Of a DNA stretch of 64,000 bases, positions 46,053-57,629 are shown in pieces (within the stretch, counting starts at the first letter, position 1; every line of letters starts with the position of its first letter). The position numbers were made by a program, and so were the translations under genes. The notes below the pieces were generated by a model, which worked only from the letters and a program-made list of their open reading frames with translations, did no database searches and was not told the DNA's origin. The stretch is from assembly GCA_963719975.1 (NCBI GenBank), contig CAVRED010000007.1, positions 62,001 through 126,000 of the forward strand, read 5' to 3'. This DNA is from Poindextera sp963719975 (GTDB lineage Bacteria > Pseudomonadota > Alphaproteobacteria > Caulobacterales > Caulobacteraceae).

Positions 46053-48807
46053 ATGAAGAATCGTTATCTGATCTCGTGCGCGGTCGTCGCGCTTCTCGCT
46101 GGAGGCGCCGCGACAACCGCCTCAGCCGCAGACCCGGTCGCACAGCCGGCGGGTAGCGCCCAGCCGGCCGACAGCGGCGCCCAGCCCGCTGGCGCCAACG
46201 CCAACGCGAACGCCCAAGGCTCGTCGAGCGCCTCCAACCTCGTGTTCGTGACCGCCGAGCGGCGAACCCAGAACGTCGAGCGCGTCCCGATGACGTTGCA
46301 GGCCTTCACCGGTCAGGCGCTTCAAAAGGCGAACATCGCCACGCTCGACGACCTCATCAAGTACACGCCCAACGTGACGTTCGGGAACAACGGCGCGGGC
46401 CAGGGCGAAATCTTCATGCGAGGCCTGAGCGCGGGCTTCCGGGGCGGCCAGTCGAGCGCCACGATCGCCAACTTCCCAAACGTCGCGATCTATCTTGACG
46501 AAGAGTCCATGCAGTTCCCGGCGCGCAACGTCGACATCTACGCGGTCGACCTTGATCGCATCGAGGTGCTTGAGGGTCCGCAAGGAACGCTCTTCGGCGG
46601 CGGGGCCGAAGCCGGCGCAGTCCGCTACATCAACAACAAGCCCAACGTCTATGCGACGAGCGCCCACGTCGAAGCGAGCTACGGTTGGACGGACCACGGC
46701 GACCCGAACGACAGCGTGAACGCCACCCTGAACGTGGCGGTCGTTCCCGACAAGCTGGCTTTCCGGGCGGTGATCTACAACGATCGGCACGGCGGCTACA
46801 TCACGAACGTGGCGAGCAGTTTCACGCGCTCGAACTCGGACCTCGGCAACGTCTACTTCAACATCCACCCGGTCGCCGGGCTCTGCCCCAACGGCCTGCC
46901 GGGCGGCGGGCCACATACCCTCTGCACGCTGCCGAACCAGCCGCAGTTCAACAACAACGCGATCGCCGGATCGGCGTCGAACCCGACGACCTGGACCGGC
47001 GCGCGTTTCGAGGCGCTGTACAACATCAACGACGACTGGAACGTGCTGGTCACTGAGAGCCTGCAGAACCTGGACGCCGCGGGAATCGACGCCGAATATC
47101 CGATCGGCTCCGACTTCCAGCGGCTTGCGCCGCTACAGATTACGTCGTTCACGCCCTCGTTCGACCACGACAATTTCCAGAACACCGCCTGGACGGTCAA
47201 CGGCAAGATCGGCCCGCTGAAGGCGATCTACACCGGCAGCTACCTTACCCGGAACATCGACGACCAGATGGACTATGCGAACTATTCGCGCACCACAGGC
47301 GGCATGTACTACCAGTGCACAGGCGGCTCGACGGGATGGGGCGGGCCTGAGCAGTGCTTCTCGCCGCTCGGCTTCTGGCGCGACACGCGTCCGCAACACC
47401 CACCTAAGCAACGAGTTCCGGCTGAGCACACCGGACAACTGGCGGTTCCGCGCGATCGCCGGCGTGTTCAACGAACAGTTCCGCGTCTACGACATCATGA
47501 ATTTCAAGTACAAGACCATCCGGTCCTGCACGCCGGCCAACCTCGCCGACGCCCTCACGGGCAGCATGGCGCCCTGCGTCGCCGACGTCAGGACGGCTCC
47601 GGGCTCGACGGCCAACGACCCTGGCATCCGCAGCGACATCACCGCCTTCGGCGAGGACACCCAGCGCGGCTACGACCAGACGGCCATCTTCGGTTCGGTC
47701 GACTTCGACATCATTCCGGATGTGCTCACGCTGACCGCCGGAACTCGCTGGTATCAGTACCGCGAGTTCGAAGTCGGATCACAGTACGCCACCGTCACAG
47801 GCTGCCTGGACGTGCCGAACGGCCAATGCGTCGGCGGCCTCGTCAATATCAACTCGCACAACGACCGGGTGACCTACCAGGGGTTCAAGAGCCGCGCGGT
47901 CGTGACCTGGCGCATCACGCCTGACACAATGGCCTACGCGCTGTTCTCGCAGGGCTTCCGGCCGGGCGGGTTCAACCGCTCGGTCAGCAACGTCGCGCCC
48001 GGCCCAGGCCCTGGCAATCCGAAGCAGTTCACAAAGCCGAATGGCTACGGGCCGGACACCGTGACCAACTACGAGGCGGGCTTGAAGACCGAGCTGTTCG
48101 ACCACCGTCTGACGGTCAACCTGTCCGCCTACTACATGAACTGGGACAACGTGCAGTTCCTGTTCTTCAATCCGACCGAGCTCGGCAACACCACCTTTGG
48201 CGTCAACGGGCCCAACTACAGAGTCGAGGGGGTCGAGGCGCAGGTGTTCGCCCGTGTCACCGACCAGCTGACGCTGCAAGGGTCGGTCACCTACAACAAC
48301 GACCAGCAGACCAGCTCGCCGTGCCTGAAGGACAACATCGCCGGGCACGCCCGCGTTCGGCCAGTGCATCACCCAGGTGGTGCAGAGCGGCGTTGGGCTG
48401 GTGCCGTTCCAGAATCCGTTCGGCACGGTCGGATCGGTTCCGGCCTTCTCGCCGTACTGGCAGGGCAACGTTCGGGCTCGGTACGACTGGGATATCGGTC
48501 CGTACAAGGCCTACGCGACCGGCGCGGCGAGCTACACCGGCAACATGTTCAACCAGCCCGGCAACCTATGCGTCGGGCGCTGGGCGTGCTGATCCCGAAC
48601 ACCACGTTCCTCCGCTACGAGCAGCCGGCCTACACCCTGTTCGATGCGTCGATCGGCGTGCAGAAGGACAACTGGTACGCCGAGCTCTACGCCCAGAACA
48701 TCGGCGACTCCCACGCCAGCATGTTCACGTCGTCGGCGCAGTTCATCAAATCGGAGGTTCCGGTTCGGCCGCGCGTGATCGCGATCAAGATCGGAGCGGA
48801 CTTCTAA
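46053..48807 (+). CDS. TonB-dependent outer-membrane receptor, three frame breaks
   Basis: About 915 residues when breaks near 47393, 48353 and 48575 are joined. Signal peptide MKNRYLISCAVVALLAGG with cleavage after ASA. A low-complexity Gln/Ala/Asn linker leads to the TonB box region VFVTAERRTQNVERVPM and the plug domain (DLIKYTPNV, MRGLS, IEVLEGPQGTLFGGG, GAVRYI). The 22-strand barrel ends at RPRVIAIKIGADF with the usual C-terminal Phe. The plug wording is of the sphingomonad/Caulobacter type. Placed between phnX and a PhnZ-type oxygenase, it may import an organophosphonate or phosphonolipid; substrate otherwise unknown. Confidence 0.85.
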
Positions 48808-48878
48808 GCGGCGGCTCACGTCAGGGCTAAGCTAGGCGGCCGGCCAGCAGCCGGCCGCCGTGCTTTCGTCGGAGCCCC

Positions 48879-50902
48879 ATGCATACCACCACAGCCATCG
48901 CGCCGCCGTCCCGATCGAGCAGGAGGTCGCTCGTCTGCGCGCGCATGCAGAACGCCGGTCGGCACGAGGAGGCGCTCCGGGCGCAGAAGCGCTGCTGACC
49001 GACCTGCCGGAGAACCGCGATCTGCTTGCTGATCGCCGCGGGCAGCCTGCGGCGGCTGTCGCGCATCCCCGAGGCGCTGGCGATGCTCGATCGGCTCGAG
49101 CCGCTGCAGCCGCGCTTCAGCCAGCTGCATCAGGAGCGGGGGCTCTGCTACGTCGCGCTGAAGGACGCGCCGCGTACGATCGAATCCCTGCTGCGCGCGG
49201 TGAACATCAACCCCGCGCTGCCGATGAGCTGGCGGATGCTGGAGGGCGTCTATCGGCTGTCCGGGCGACTTGAGAGAGCGCAGCGACGGCCTCCGCGCAC
49301 AGCGCCACGCTGAAGGGCCTGCCGCCGGAGGTGGTGACGGCCACCTCGCTGTTCTCCGACGGCGAACTGGAGCTCGGCCGAGCAGATGATCCGCGCCTTC
49401 CTGCTCAAGCACGGCGACGACCCCGAGGCCATGCGGCTCCTGGCCAAGATCGGCATGGCTCGCGACGTGCTCGACGACGCCGAGACGCTGCTCGAGGCGG
49501 TGCTCGTGCTAGCGCCTGACTATCGTCGCGGCGCGGCGCGACTACGCCCAGGTGCTCGATCCAGCGGCAGAAGTATCAGCAGGCGCGCGACGAGGTCCGC
49601 CGGCTGCTGGAGGCGCGAGCCGAAGAACCTCGACGACCGCTCGCTCGCGGCCACCATCGCCGCGGGTCTGGGTGAGCACGAAGCGGCGATCGCGCTCTAT
49701 CGCGAGATGCTGGTCGACGCGCCCGGAGTCGCCGGACGTAACCTCTGGCTCGGCCATGCGCTCAAGACCGTCGGCCGGCTGCCGGAGGCGATCGACGCCT
49801 ACCTGGCGGCGGCGGCCGCGCGGCCTGACTTCGGCGACGCCTACTGGAGCCTCGCGAACCTGAAGACCTACCGCTTCGACGACGCGACCCTGGAGCGCAT
49901 GCGGAGCGTGCGAAGGCGCGGCCTCGACGGCGCCGATCGACCGCTACCACTTCTGCTTCGCGCTCGGGCAAGGCGCTGGAGGACCGGGGCGAGGTCGGCG
50001 CCTCGTGGCGATACTACGAGCGCGGCAATGCGCTGAAGCGTGCCGAGAGCCGCTATCGCCCGGAGATCATCGAGACCAACACGAAGAAGCAGATCGAGGT
50101 CTGCACGCGCGCCTTCTTCGAACGCCGTGTGGGCTGGGGCGCGCCGAGCGCCGGAGCCGATCTTCATCGTCGGCCTGCCGCGCTCGGGGTCAACGCTGAT
50201 CGAGCAGATCCTCGCCTCGCACTCGCTGGTCGAGGGCACCCAGGAGCTGCCGGACGTGCCGAGGATCGTCGCCGAGCTTCAGGGCCGCGATCCCGATCTC
50301 GACGATCCACGCTACCCGGCCGCGCTAGCCGACCTGACCCGCGACGACGTGCGCCGGCTGGGCGAGACGCTATCTCGCCGACACTCGCGCCTACCGCACC
50401 GGCAAGCCCTTCTTCATCGACAAGATGCCGAACAATTTCCGCCACATCGGGCTCATCCACCTGATGCTGCCGAACGCGAAGATCATCGACGCGCGCCGCG
50501 ACCCGATGTCGTGCTGCTTCTCCAACCTCAAGCAGCTGTTCGCCAACGGGCAGGAGTTCACCTACAGCACGGACGACATCGCCCGTTACTACCGCACCTA
50601 TCTCGAGCTGATGCGGCACTGGGACGAGGCGCTGCCGGGGCGAGGTTCTGCGCGTGCAGCATGAGGACGTGGTCGACGACTCGGAGAGCAACGTGCGGCG
50701 GCTGCTCGACCACTGCGGCCTGCCCTTCGAGCCGGCCTGCATCGATTTCCACAAGACCGAGCGCAGCGTTCGCACGCCGAGCTCGGAGCAGGTGCGCCAG
50801 CCGATCTTCCGCGACGGTCTCGACCAGTGGCGAAAGTACGAGGCGTGGCTCGAGCCCTTGCAGGTCGCGCTCGGCGACGCGCTGGTCCGCTACCGCGACT
50901 AG
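48879..50902 (+). CDS. TPR-sulfotransferase fusion protein, many frame breaks
   Basis: Assembled from fragments in all three frames, the protein is about 670 residues. The N-terminal half is tetratricopeptide repeats (PEALAMLDRLEPLQPRF, SLLRAVNINPALP, AIDAYLAAAAARP). The C-terminal half is a sulfotransferase: PIFIVGLPRSGSTLIEQIL (PAPS 5'-phosphosulfate loop), KMPNNFRHIGLI, IDARRDPMSCCFSN (3'-phosphate loop) and a final YRD. At least eight indels are needed, the highest density in the window, so it may be a true pseudogene or simply poor sequence. TPR-sulfotransferases often follow TonB receptors in Caulobacterales and sphingomonads, as here (72 bp gap). Stop shares CTAG with the next, convergent gene. 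Confidence 0.7.
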
Positions 50903-51454
50903 CCCGCCGCGGCCCGCCGGAGGGTCTCGCGAAAGTCCTCCAGCGTGGTCGGCTCTGGCGTCTCGAGCGCCTTGCCCCAGTCGTCCCAGCGCCGAAGGCG
51001 AACGGCCTCGTCGGCGAAGGGCAGCGTCCGGAACGCATCGGCCTCTCGCGGCTGCAACGGCCCGCCCTGCAAGCCGAGACTAAGCTGCGATGCCGGGCTC
51101 AGGTCGGTCGAAGTAGCTGGGCTCGGCGGCACAGAGGTAGCGCTTGGCGGCGACATGCAGGGCGATGGGCTGGGTTATCGCGGGGCCGAACCAGGCTGAG
51201 AGCGCGTCCGCGCCGATCACTTCGTGGGCGCCGTCCATGCCTTCGCGCTCGGCCAGATGACCGCGGTCGTCGATCAGGTGGCCGTAGTCGTGCAGCAGCG
51301 CGGCGGCGACCAGGGCGTCGGGCGCACCTTCCGCCTTGGCCAGCGCGGCGCACTGCAGCGCATGGTCCAGCTGCGTGACCCGCTCGCCGTACCGCTCGTG
51401 GCCGCGCACTTGGTAGAGGGCGAAGATCTCGTCGATGAAGCTGTCCGCGGTCAC
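50899..51454 (-). CDS. PhnZ/TmpB-type HD-domain di-iron oxygenase, one frame break
   Basis: About 185 residues from GTG 51454 (GGAGAC upstream). The pattern of phosphonate-cleaving HD oxygenases is complete: RGHERYGE (Tyr22, Glu24), QLDHALQ (His31), LLHDYGH (His55, Asp56, His59), AHEVIGA (His77), LHVAAKRYLC (His100), and after a break near 51105 LSPASQLSLGLQGGP and RRWDDWGK with the last Asp ligand. Spacing follows PhnZ with an offset of about three residues. PhnZ cleaves 1-hydroxy-2-aminoethylphosphonate to glycine and phosphate using O2. The usual partner hydroxylase (PhnY/TmpA) is not in the window. The family member also occurs widely in phosphonate operons without proven substrate. Confidence 0.82.
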
Positions 51455-51524
51455 CTTTCGTCTCCCGTCGTTGGCGCACTCCGACGTCGGCCGAGCGCCA
51501 GTCAACGGCCGTATTGTTACAGGT

Positions 51525-54060
51525 TCAACCGTGGGCCGACCGGATCCGCGGCCTCGGGCCGGCCTGCGCGAGCCCGATCGCGAACGGCTTGATGAATTCG
51601 GCGAGGACCAGGTAGACGATCACGATGCCGGTCATGGCCGCCAGGGTGGCCGGCGCCAGGCTCACAAAGCCGAGCCAGTGTCCCAGCGGCGAAAACGGTA
51701 TGGCCAGGGCGACGGCCAACGCGCCCAGCGTCGTAGCGACCAGGACCGGATTCGGCGCGTCCAGCCATGCGCGGCGCGGCGTGCGGATCAGGAAGACCAC
51801 CAGGGTCTGGGTGGCGATCGACTCGATGAACCAGCCTGTTCGGAACGCCTCCGGCGTGCTGCGGAACACGAGGTACAGCACCGCGAACGTGGCGAGGTCG
51901 AAGATCGAGGACAGGGGGCCCATGACCGCGGCGAACCGCGCCACGCCGCCCGTCCGCCAGCGCTGCGGTCCGGCGATGTCGGCGGCGCTGACGTTGTCGA
52001 AGGGGATGCCGATCTCGGAGGTGTCGTAGAGCAGGTTGTTGAGCAGGATCTGGATCGCCAGCATGGGCAGGAAGGGGAGGAACAGCGATCCTGCCGCCAT
52101 CGACAGCATGTTGCCGAAATTCGAGCTCGACCCCATGCGGATGTACTTCAGGATGTTGGCGAAGGTCCGCCGGCCCTCCTCGACGCCGTCCGCGACCACC
52201 GCGAGGTCGGTGTCGAGAAGGATCATGTCCGCCGCGGCGCGGGCGACGGCTGTCGCACCATCGGCCGAGAGCCCGACGTCGGCGCTCTTGATGGCCGGCG
52301 CATCATTGACCCCGTCGCCCAAGAAGCCGACCACCTCTCCCGCCGCGCGGAGCGCGTGGATGATCCGCACCTTCTGGTCAGGGGTCAGCCGCCCGAATGC
52401 ATCGGTCTGCAACGCGCGCACGCGCAACGCCTCGACCGACAGCCGGTCGAGCTCCGGACCGCCGATCACGCTCCCGGCTCTCAACCCGACGATCGCCGAA
52501 AGCCGCTGGACGACGAGTGGATCGTCGCCCGACAGGATCACGACCCGCACGCCGGCGGCGGCGAGCCGGGCGACCGCGGCTGGCGCGCTGGCTTTCGGAG
52601 GGTCGGCGAAGGTGCAGAGGCCCTCGAAGGCGAGGTCGGCTTCGTCCTCGGGAACGGGGTCTCGGGCGGCGCCGGCCCAGGGGCGCGAGGCGACCGCGAC
52701 GGTGCGCAGGCCCTGCTTTGCCAGCTCGCTCACGCGGTTCAGCGCTTGTTGCCGGGCCTCCGGCGTGAAAGGGGCGCCGTCCACGCGGGCGCACGCGGCC
52801 AGGACGGACTCGGGCGCGCCTTTGACGATAAGGGTCAGTCCGGTCGGACCCTCTCCAAGCACGGCGCCCATACGGCGCTGGTAGTCGAAGGGGAGGAGCC
52901 CTTTTCTCAGCCACCCGTCTGCGGCCGCGGGCTTCGCCTTGATCAGGGCCTGGTCCAGCGAGCCGGCGTCGCCGCCCAGACTGGCCGAGACACCGGCCAA
53001 CTCGGCGGCGCGCGGGTCGGGACTGCCATCCGCCCCCAGCGAGCCGGCCAACTCGATCTGCGCCGACGTCAGCGTGCCGGTTTTGTCGGTGCAGAGAACC
53101 GTCATGGCGCCCAGGTCGTGAATGGCCGCCAGCCGTTTGACGATCACCTTCTTGCCCGACATCCGCACCGCGCCGCGAGACAGCGTGACGGTGGTGATCA
53201 TCGGCAGGAGCTCCGGCGTCAGCCCGACCGCGAGGGCGACAGAGAACATCAGGGCCTCGATGATCGGCCGACCGAAGGCCACGTTTATCGCCAGCACGGC
53301 GACGACCAGGACAGCGGTCGCGCGCGCGACGAGGAGGCCGAGCTGGCGCAGGTCGTGCTGGAACGGCGACGCCTCGGCCGCCGCGCTGAGCGCCTTGGCC
53401 GCCTCGCCGAACAGCGTGTTGGGGCCCGTGCCCACCGCGAGCGCCACCGCTTCGCCCGTCTGCACGACTGCGCCGCGGAAGAGGGCGTTGTCAGCCTCGC
53501 TGGCCGACAGCGCCCGGCTGACGCCGGGCTGCTTCGCGACGGCGTATGGCTCGCCGGTCAGCGCCGCCTCGTTGACCGTAAAGGCGCTGGTTTCCAGCAA
53601 GAGGCCGTCAGCCGGTATGATGTCGCCGACCTTGACCCGGAACACGTCGCCGGGGACGACCGCGCTCGAGTTCGATGGAGACAAAGGCCCCGTCGCGCCT
53701 GACCTCCGCCTTGACGGCGACCGACCGTTCCAGAGCCTCGGCGGAGCGCTTGGCGGCGGCTTCTTGGAAGGTGTCCAGTGAGACCGAGGCGGTCAGGATG
53801 ATCAGGATGATGATGGCGCTGGGCCGGTCGCCAGTGGCGGCTGAGACAAGCGCCGCGGCGATCAGGATCAAGCACATCGGCTCGAGCAGCCGGCGCGCGG
53901 CGGCGCCGACCAGGCCGACGCTGCGCGTGCGGGCGTCGCTGTTCGGCCCAAAGCGGGCGAGCCGGGCCGCTGCATCCGCGTTCGTCAGTCCATCGACCGA
54001 GCAGCCCAGGACGGCCGCGGCTTCGGCAGGCGTTTGTGTCCAGAATGGCGCATCGGACAT
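51525..54060 (-). CDS. mgtA: Magnesium-type P-type ATPase (MgtA/MgtB-like), one frame break
   Basis: About 845 residues; a break near 53665 joins RDGAFVSIE to VVPGDVFRVKVGD. Actuator loop LTGEP, phosphorylation motif CTDKTGTLT, nucleotide-binding KGAPE, hinge GDGVNDAPAIKSADVG. The membrane motif VGLTPELLPMITT is characteristic of the P3B Mg2+ importers and replaces the heavy-metal CPC or the Ca2+ PEGL. About ten helices. Drives Mg2+ (or Ni2+) uptake at the inner membrane. It lies 71 bp upstream of the PhnZ-like gene on the same strand; no leader peptide or Mg riboswitch was recognised. Confidence 0.88.
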
Positions 54061-54206
54061 CGCGTCCTATCATTGTCACGATTTGCCGGCTGCGGGCTCT
54101 CCGATCCGCATGGCCAAGCTGTGTGCGCCAGCGCGGGGGGCGAAATCAGGCGCGGATTGCCGTAAACAGCGCCGCGCGATTTCGGCGACGGGCGCCCGCG
54201 GTGGAA

Positions 54207-55205
<999 letters not shown>

Positions 55206-55209
<4 letters not shown>

Positions 55210-55733
55210 GGCCGTAGTATGAGCGAGGTCTGTGTGGCCTCGAACCGGTTGAGCCGGCCGAGGTAGCTCATGCCGAGCAGGGAGTGTTCGAGGCCGTTCT
55301 GGATCACGTAGGCGTCGACGTTGTCGACCTCGGCGCCGGCGACCACGACGCTGGCCAGCTCGACCCGCGCCGCGCGCGCCTGACCGCTCGCGGTGGTCAC
55401 CGTGTAGCCGTACTGGAGGCTGTTCGGATCGATGCCGAGGCGCTCGGCGTCCTCGGGCGTCAGCGCAACCGCGCTCGCGCCGGTGTCGACCAAGAATCGG
55501 ACCTCATGCCCGCCGACCGACGCTTCGGCCCAGAAGTGGCCATCGGGGCCTTTCGGCACCTCCGCGTCCTGGCCGGTGGCGGGTTGGGGATCGGGGACCT
55601 GCGCGGTGGCGAACTGGGCGGCCGGCGCGCTCGCGGCCGGAGCCGGGTGCGCGCGCGCGAGCGATATCACCACCTGCGCGCTGGCGGCCGCGCTGAGCGC
55701 GCCCATCACCGCAATCGCGGCCAGCCTCAACAT
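55206..55733 (-). CDS. Retropepsin-like aspartic protease, secreted/anchored (TIGR02281-like)
   Basis: 175 residues with an N-terminal hydrophobic segment (signal peptide or anchor, residues 4-20) and an Ala/Pro linker to about residue 60. The single-domain retropepsin core has the catalytic triplet DTGAS (Asp83), then ALTPEDAERLGI, the flap region TVTTASGQARAARVELASVVV and the second-motif GMSYLGRLNRFE. Clan AA aspartic proteases of this size act as homodimers. Periplasmic function unknown. Usually monocistronic in alphaproteobacteria. Confidence 0.86.
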
Positions 55734-55833
55734 TCCGACACCCCGCCTTCAAAGGCTTTGTTCGAGGCCGTTTCTCGGCCCGTTGGCGCGGACTATGCGG
55801 GAAGATCGGTTTGCAAGCGGTGAATCGCGTCGG

Positions 55834-56049
55834 CTAACGGCCGAAGCGCTCCAAGACCTCCGGCCGGATGCGGCCGCGGCGAGCGGCCAGGCCGCGCATG
55901 ATCTCGGCCCGCTCGTCGTCGGAGTAGCCCGTCCAACGGGCGATTTCCGCCAGGGTCCTAAAGCAGCCGAGACAGAGGCCGCTCTTGCCGTCGACCATGC
56001 AGACGCGGATGCAGGGGCTCTCGATCGGGGGGGCGTCAGCTGGCGGCAT
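55834..56049 (-). CDS. DUF1289 small cysteine protein
   Basis: 71 residues from ATG 56049; the upstream reading frame is open but not protein-like. IESPCIRVCMVDGKSGLCLGCFRTLAEIARW is the DUF1289 core with four cysteines (CxxxC...CxxC), followed by a basic helix ending LERFGR. The cysteine pattern suggests a metal or Fe-S site. Small proteins of this family are widespread in proteobacteria; the function is unknown. Confidence 0.88.
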   Translation of the reverse strand: MPPADAPPIESPCIRVCMVDGKSGLCLGCFRTLAEIARWTGYSDDERAEIMRGLAARRGRIRPEVLERFGR

Positions 56050-56168
56050 GGCCCGGTCTGGCGCGCGCCGCCCGCGTTCGCAAGACCTGCCCTCGAACAA
56101 TTTGGAACATGCGGGCGCGGGCCAGCCCTACAATCGGCGGCCAGGAACCCAATGGAACTGGTCAACCC

Positions 56169-57629
56169 ATGGCGGCGGCCATTCTCAAGCCTGGCGTCAA
56201 CTGCTGGCGCGTCGAGCGCGCCGGCCGCATCGCCTTCCTGGTCGACGGCCAGGACTACTTCGGCGCGGTGCTGGCGGCGCTGAGGGCGGCGCGCCGCTCG
56301 GTGCTCCTGCTCGGCTGGGGATTCGACCCGCGCACGCGGCTTCTGCCGGACGGATTCGAGCGCGGCGACGAGCCCGACGAGATCGGCCGTGTCCTGCTCG
56401 AGCTGGCGGCCGCCCGGCCGGGCGTCGACATTCGCGTGCTCATCTGGAAGTCGGCGCTTCCGATCGAGGCGTCGCAGGACTTCTTCCCCCACCGCGCGCG
56501 GGCATGGTTCGCCGACTCCGAGGTCAAGTTTCGCCTCGACAACCGGATTCCGCTGGCCGGATGTCACCATCAGAAAGTCCTGGTGGTCGATGACCGCATC
56601 GCGTTTTGCGGCGGCGCCGATTTCGGAGTCGACCGCTGGGACACGCTCGCGCATTCGGACGCAGACGCGCGCCGCATCGACCCCAGCTACGCAAATCACC
56701 CGCCCCGTCACGAGGTGGCGATGCTGGTCGACGGCGACGCCGCGCGCGCTCTCGGGGCGCTCGCGCGCGAACGTTGGCGGCGGGCCAGCGGCGAGGCCGC
56801 CGAACCGGCGCCTCCCGATGATGACGGCGACCCCTGGCCGCGCGGGCTCAGGCCCGACATGACAGACGCGCCGGTCGCGATCGCGCGGACCGAGCCGGCC
56901 TGGCGCGGCCGGCCGCCGGTGGAGGAGTGGAAGCGGCTGACGCTGGACGCGATCGCCGCGGCGCGCCGCACGATCTATCTGGAGAACCAGTATTTCACCT
57001 CGCCGGTCTTCGCCGAGGCGCTGGCCCGGCGGTTGACCGAGCCGGAGGGTCCCGAGATCGTGCTGATGTCGAACGCGGCCAGCCCGAGCTGGTTCGATCG
57101 GCTGAGCATGGATCGCGCCCGCGGGGTGGCGCTCGCCCGGCTCAAGAGCGCCGACGTCCACGGCCGGTTCCGCGCCTTCTTCCCTGAGACCGCGCAGGGC
57201 CAGCCGATCATCGTTCACGCCAAGCTCTGCATCAGCGACGACCGGCTTGCGCGCATCGGCTCGGCCAACCTGAACAACCGATCCCAGGGCCTCGATACCG
57301 AGTGCGAGCTCGCCATCGAGGCGGCGGATCCGCCCGCGGCGGCGGGGATCGAACGCCTGCGCGATCGTCTGATCGGCCACTACCTCAACCGCTCCGCCCG
57401 CGACGTCGCCCGCTCGATCGCGCGCCACGGCGGGCTGATCGCCGGCATCGAGGCGCTGGACCGCGGACGCCGCCTAAGGCCGATCGAGCCGGGGCCCATG
57501 GGACCGTTTGGGCGCCTGGTCTCCAGCCTGCACCTTGGCGATCCGCTTTGCGCCGACGACGCGTGGCGGCCTTGGCGACGCAAGGCGATGCTGGCGGCGG
57601 AAGTCCGGGCGATGGCGGCTGGCGGCTAG
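56169..57629 (+). CDS. Phospholipase D/cardiolipin synthase-like protein
   Basis: 486 residues with two HKD motifs: HHQKVLVVDD (His133/134, Lys136, Asp141) and HAKLCISDDRLARIGSANLNNRS (His350 region). VDGQDYFGAVLAALRAARRSVLLLGWGFDP at the N-terminus and IYLENQYFTSP in the middle are typical of this bacterial branch. The absence of transmembrane helices argues against classical cardiolipin synthase A. The convergent gene, sharing CTAG at the stops, is an endonuclease/exonuclease/phosphatase protein. These two families are often neighbours, suggesting joint action on phospholipids. Confidence 0.87.
   Translation: MAAAILKPGVNCWRVERAGRIAFLVDGQDYFGAVLAALRAARRSVLLLGWGFDPRTRLLPDGFERGDEPDEIGRVLLELAAARPGVDIRVLIWKSALPIEASQDFFPHRARAWFADSEVKFRLDNRIPLAGCHHQKVLVVDDRIAFCGGADFGVDRWDTLAHSDADARRIDPSYANHPPRHEVAMLVDGDAARALGALARERWRRASGEAAEPAPPDDDGDPWPRGLRPDMTDAPVAIARTEPAWRGRPPVEEWKRLTLDAIAAARRTIYLENQYFTSPVFAEALARRLTEPEGPEIVLMSNAASPSWFDRLSMDRARGVALARLKSADVHGRFRAFFPETAQGQPIIVHAKLCISDDRLARIGSANLNNRSQGLDTECELAIEAADPPAAAGIERLRDRLIGHYLNRSARDVARSIARHGGLIAGIEALDRGRRLRPIEPGPMGPFGRLVSSLHLGDPLCADDAWRPWRRKAMLAAEVRAMAAGG

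Noticed and set aside
51435..53702. Long plus-strand ORF across the P-type ATPase and PhnZ-like genes.
   Set aside because: Antisense shadow; the minus strand carries full P-ATPase motifs.
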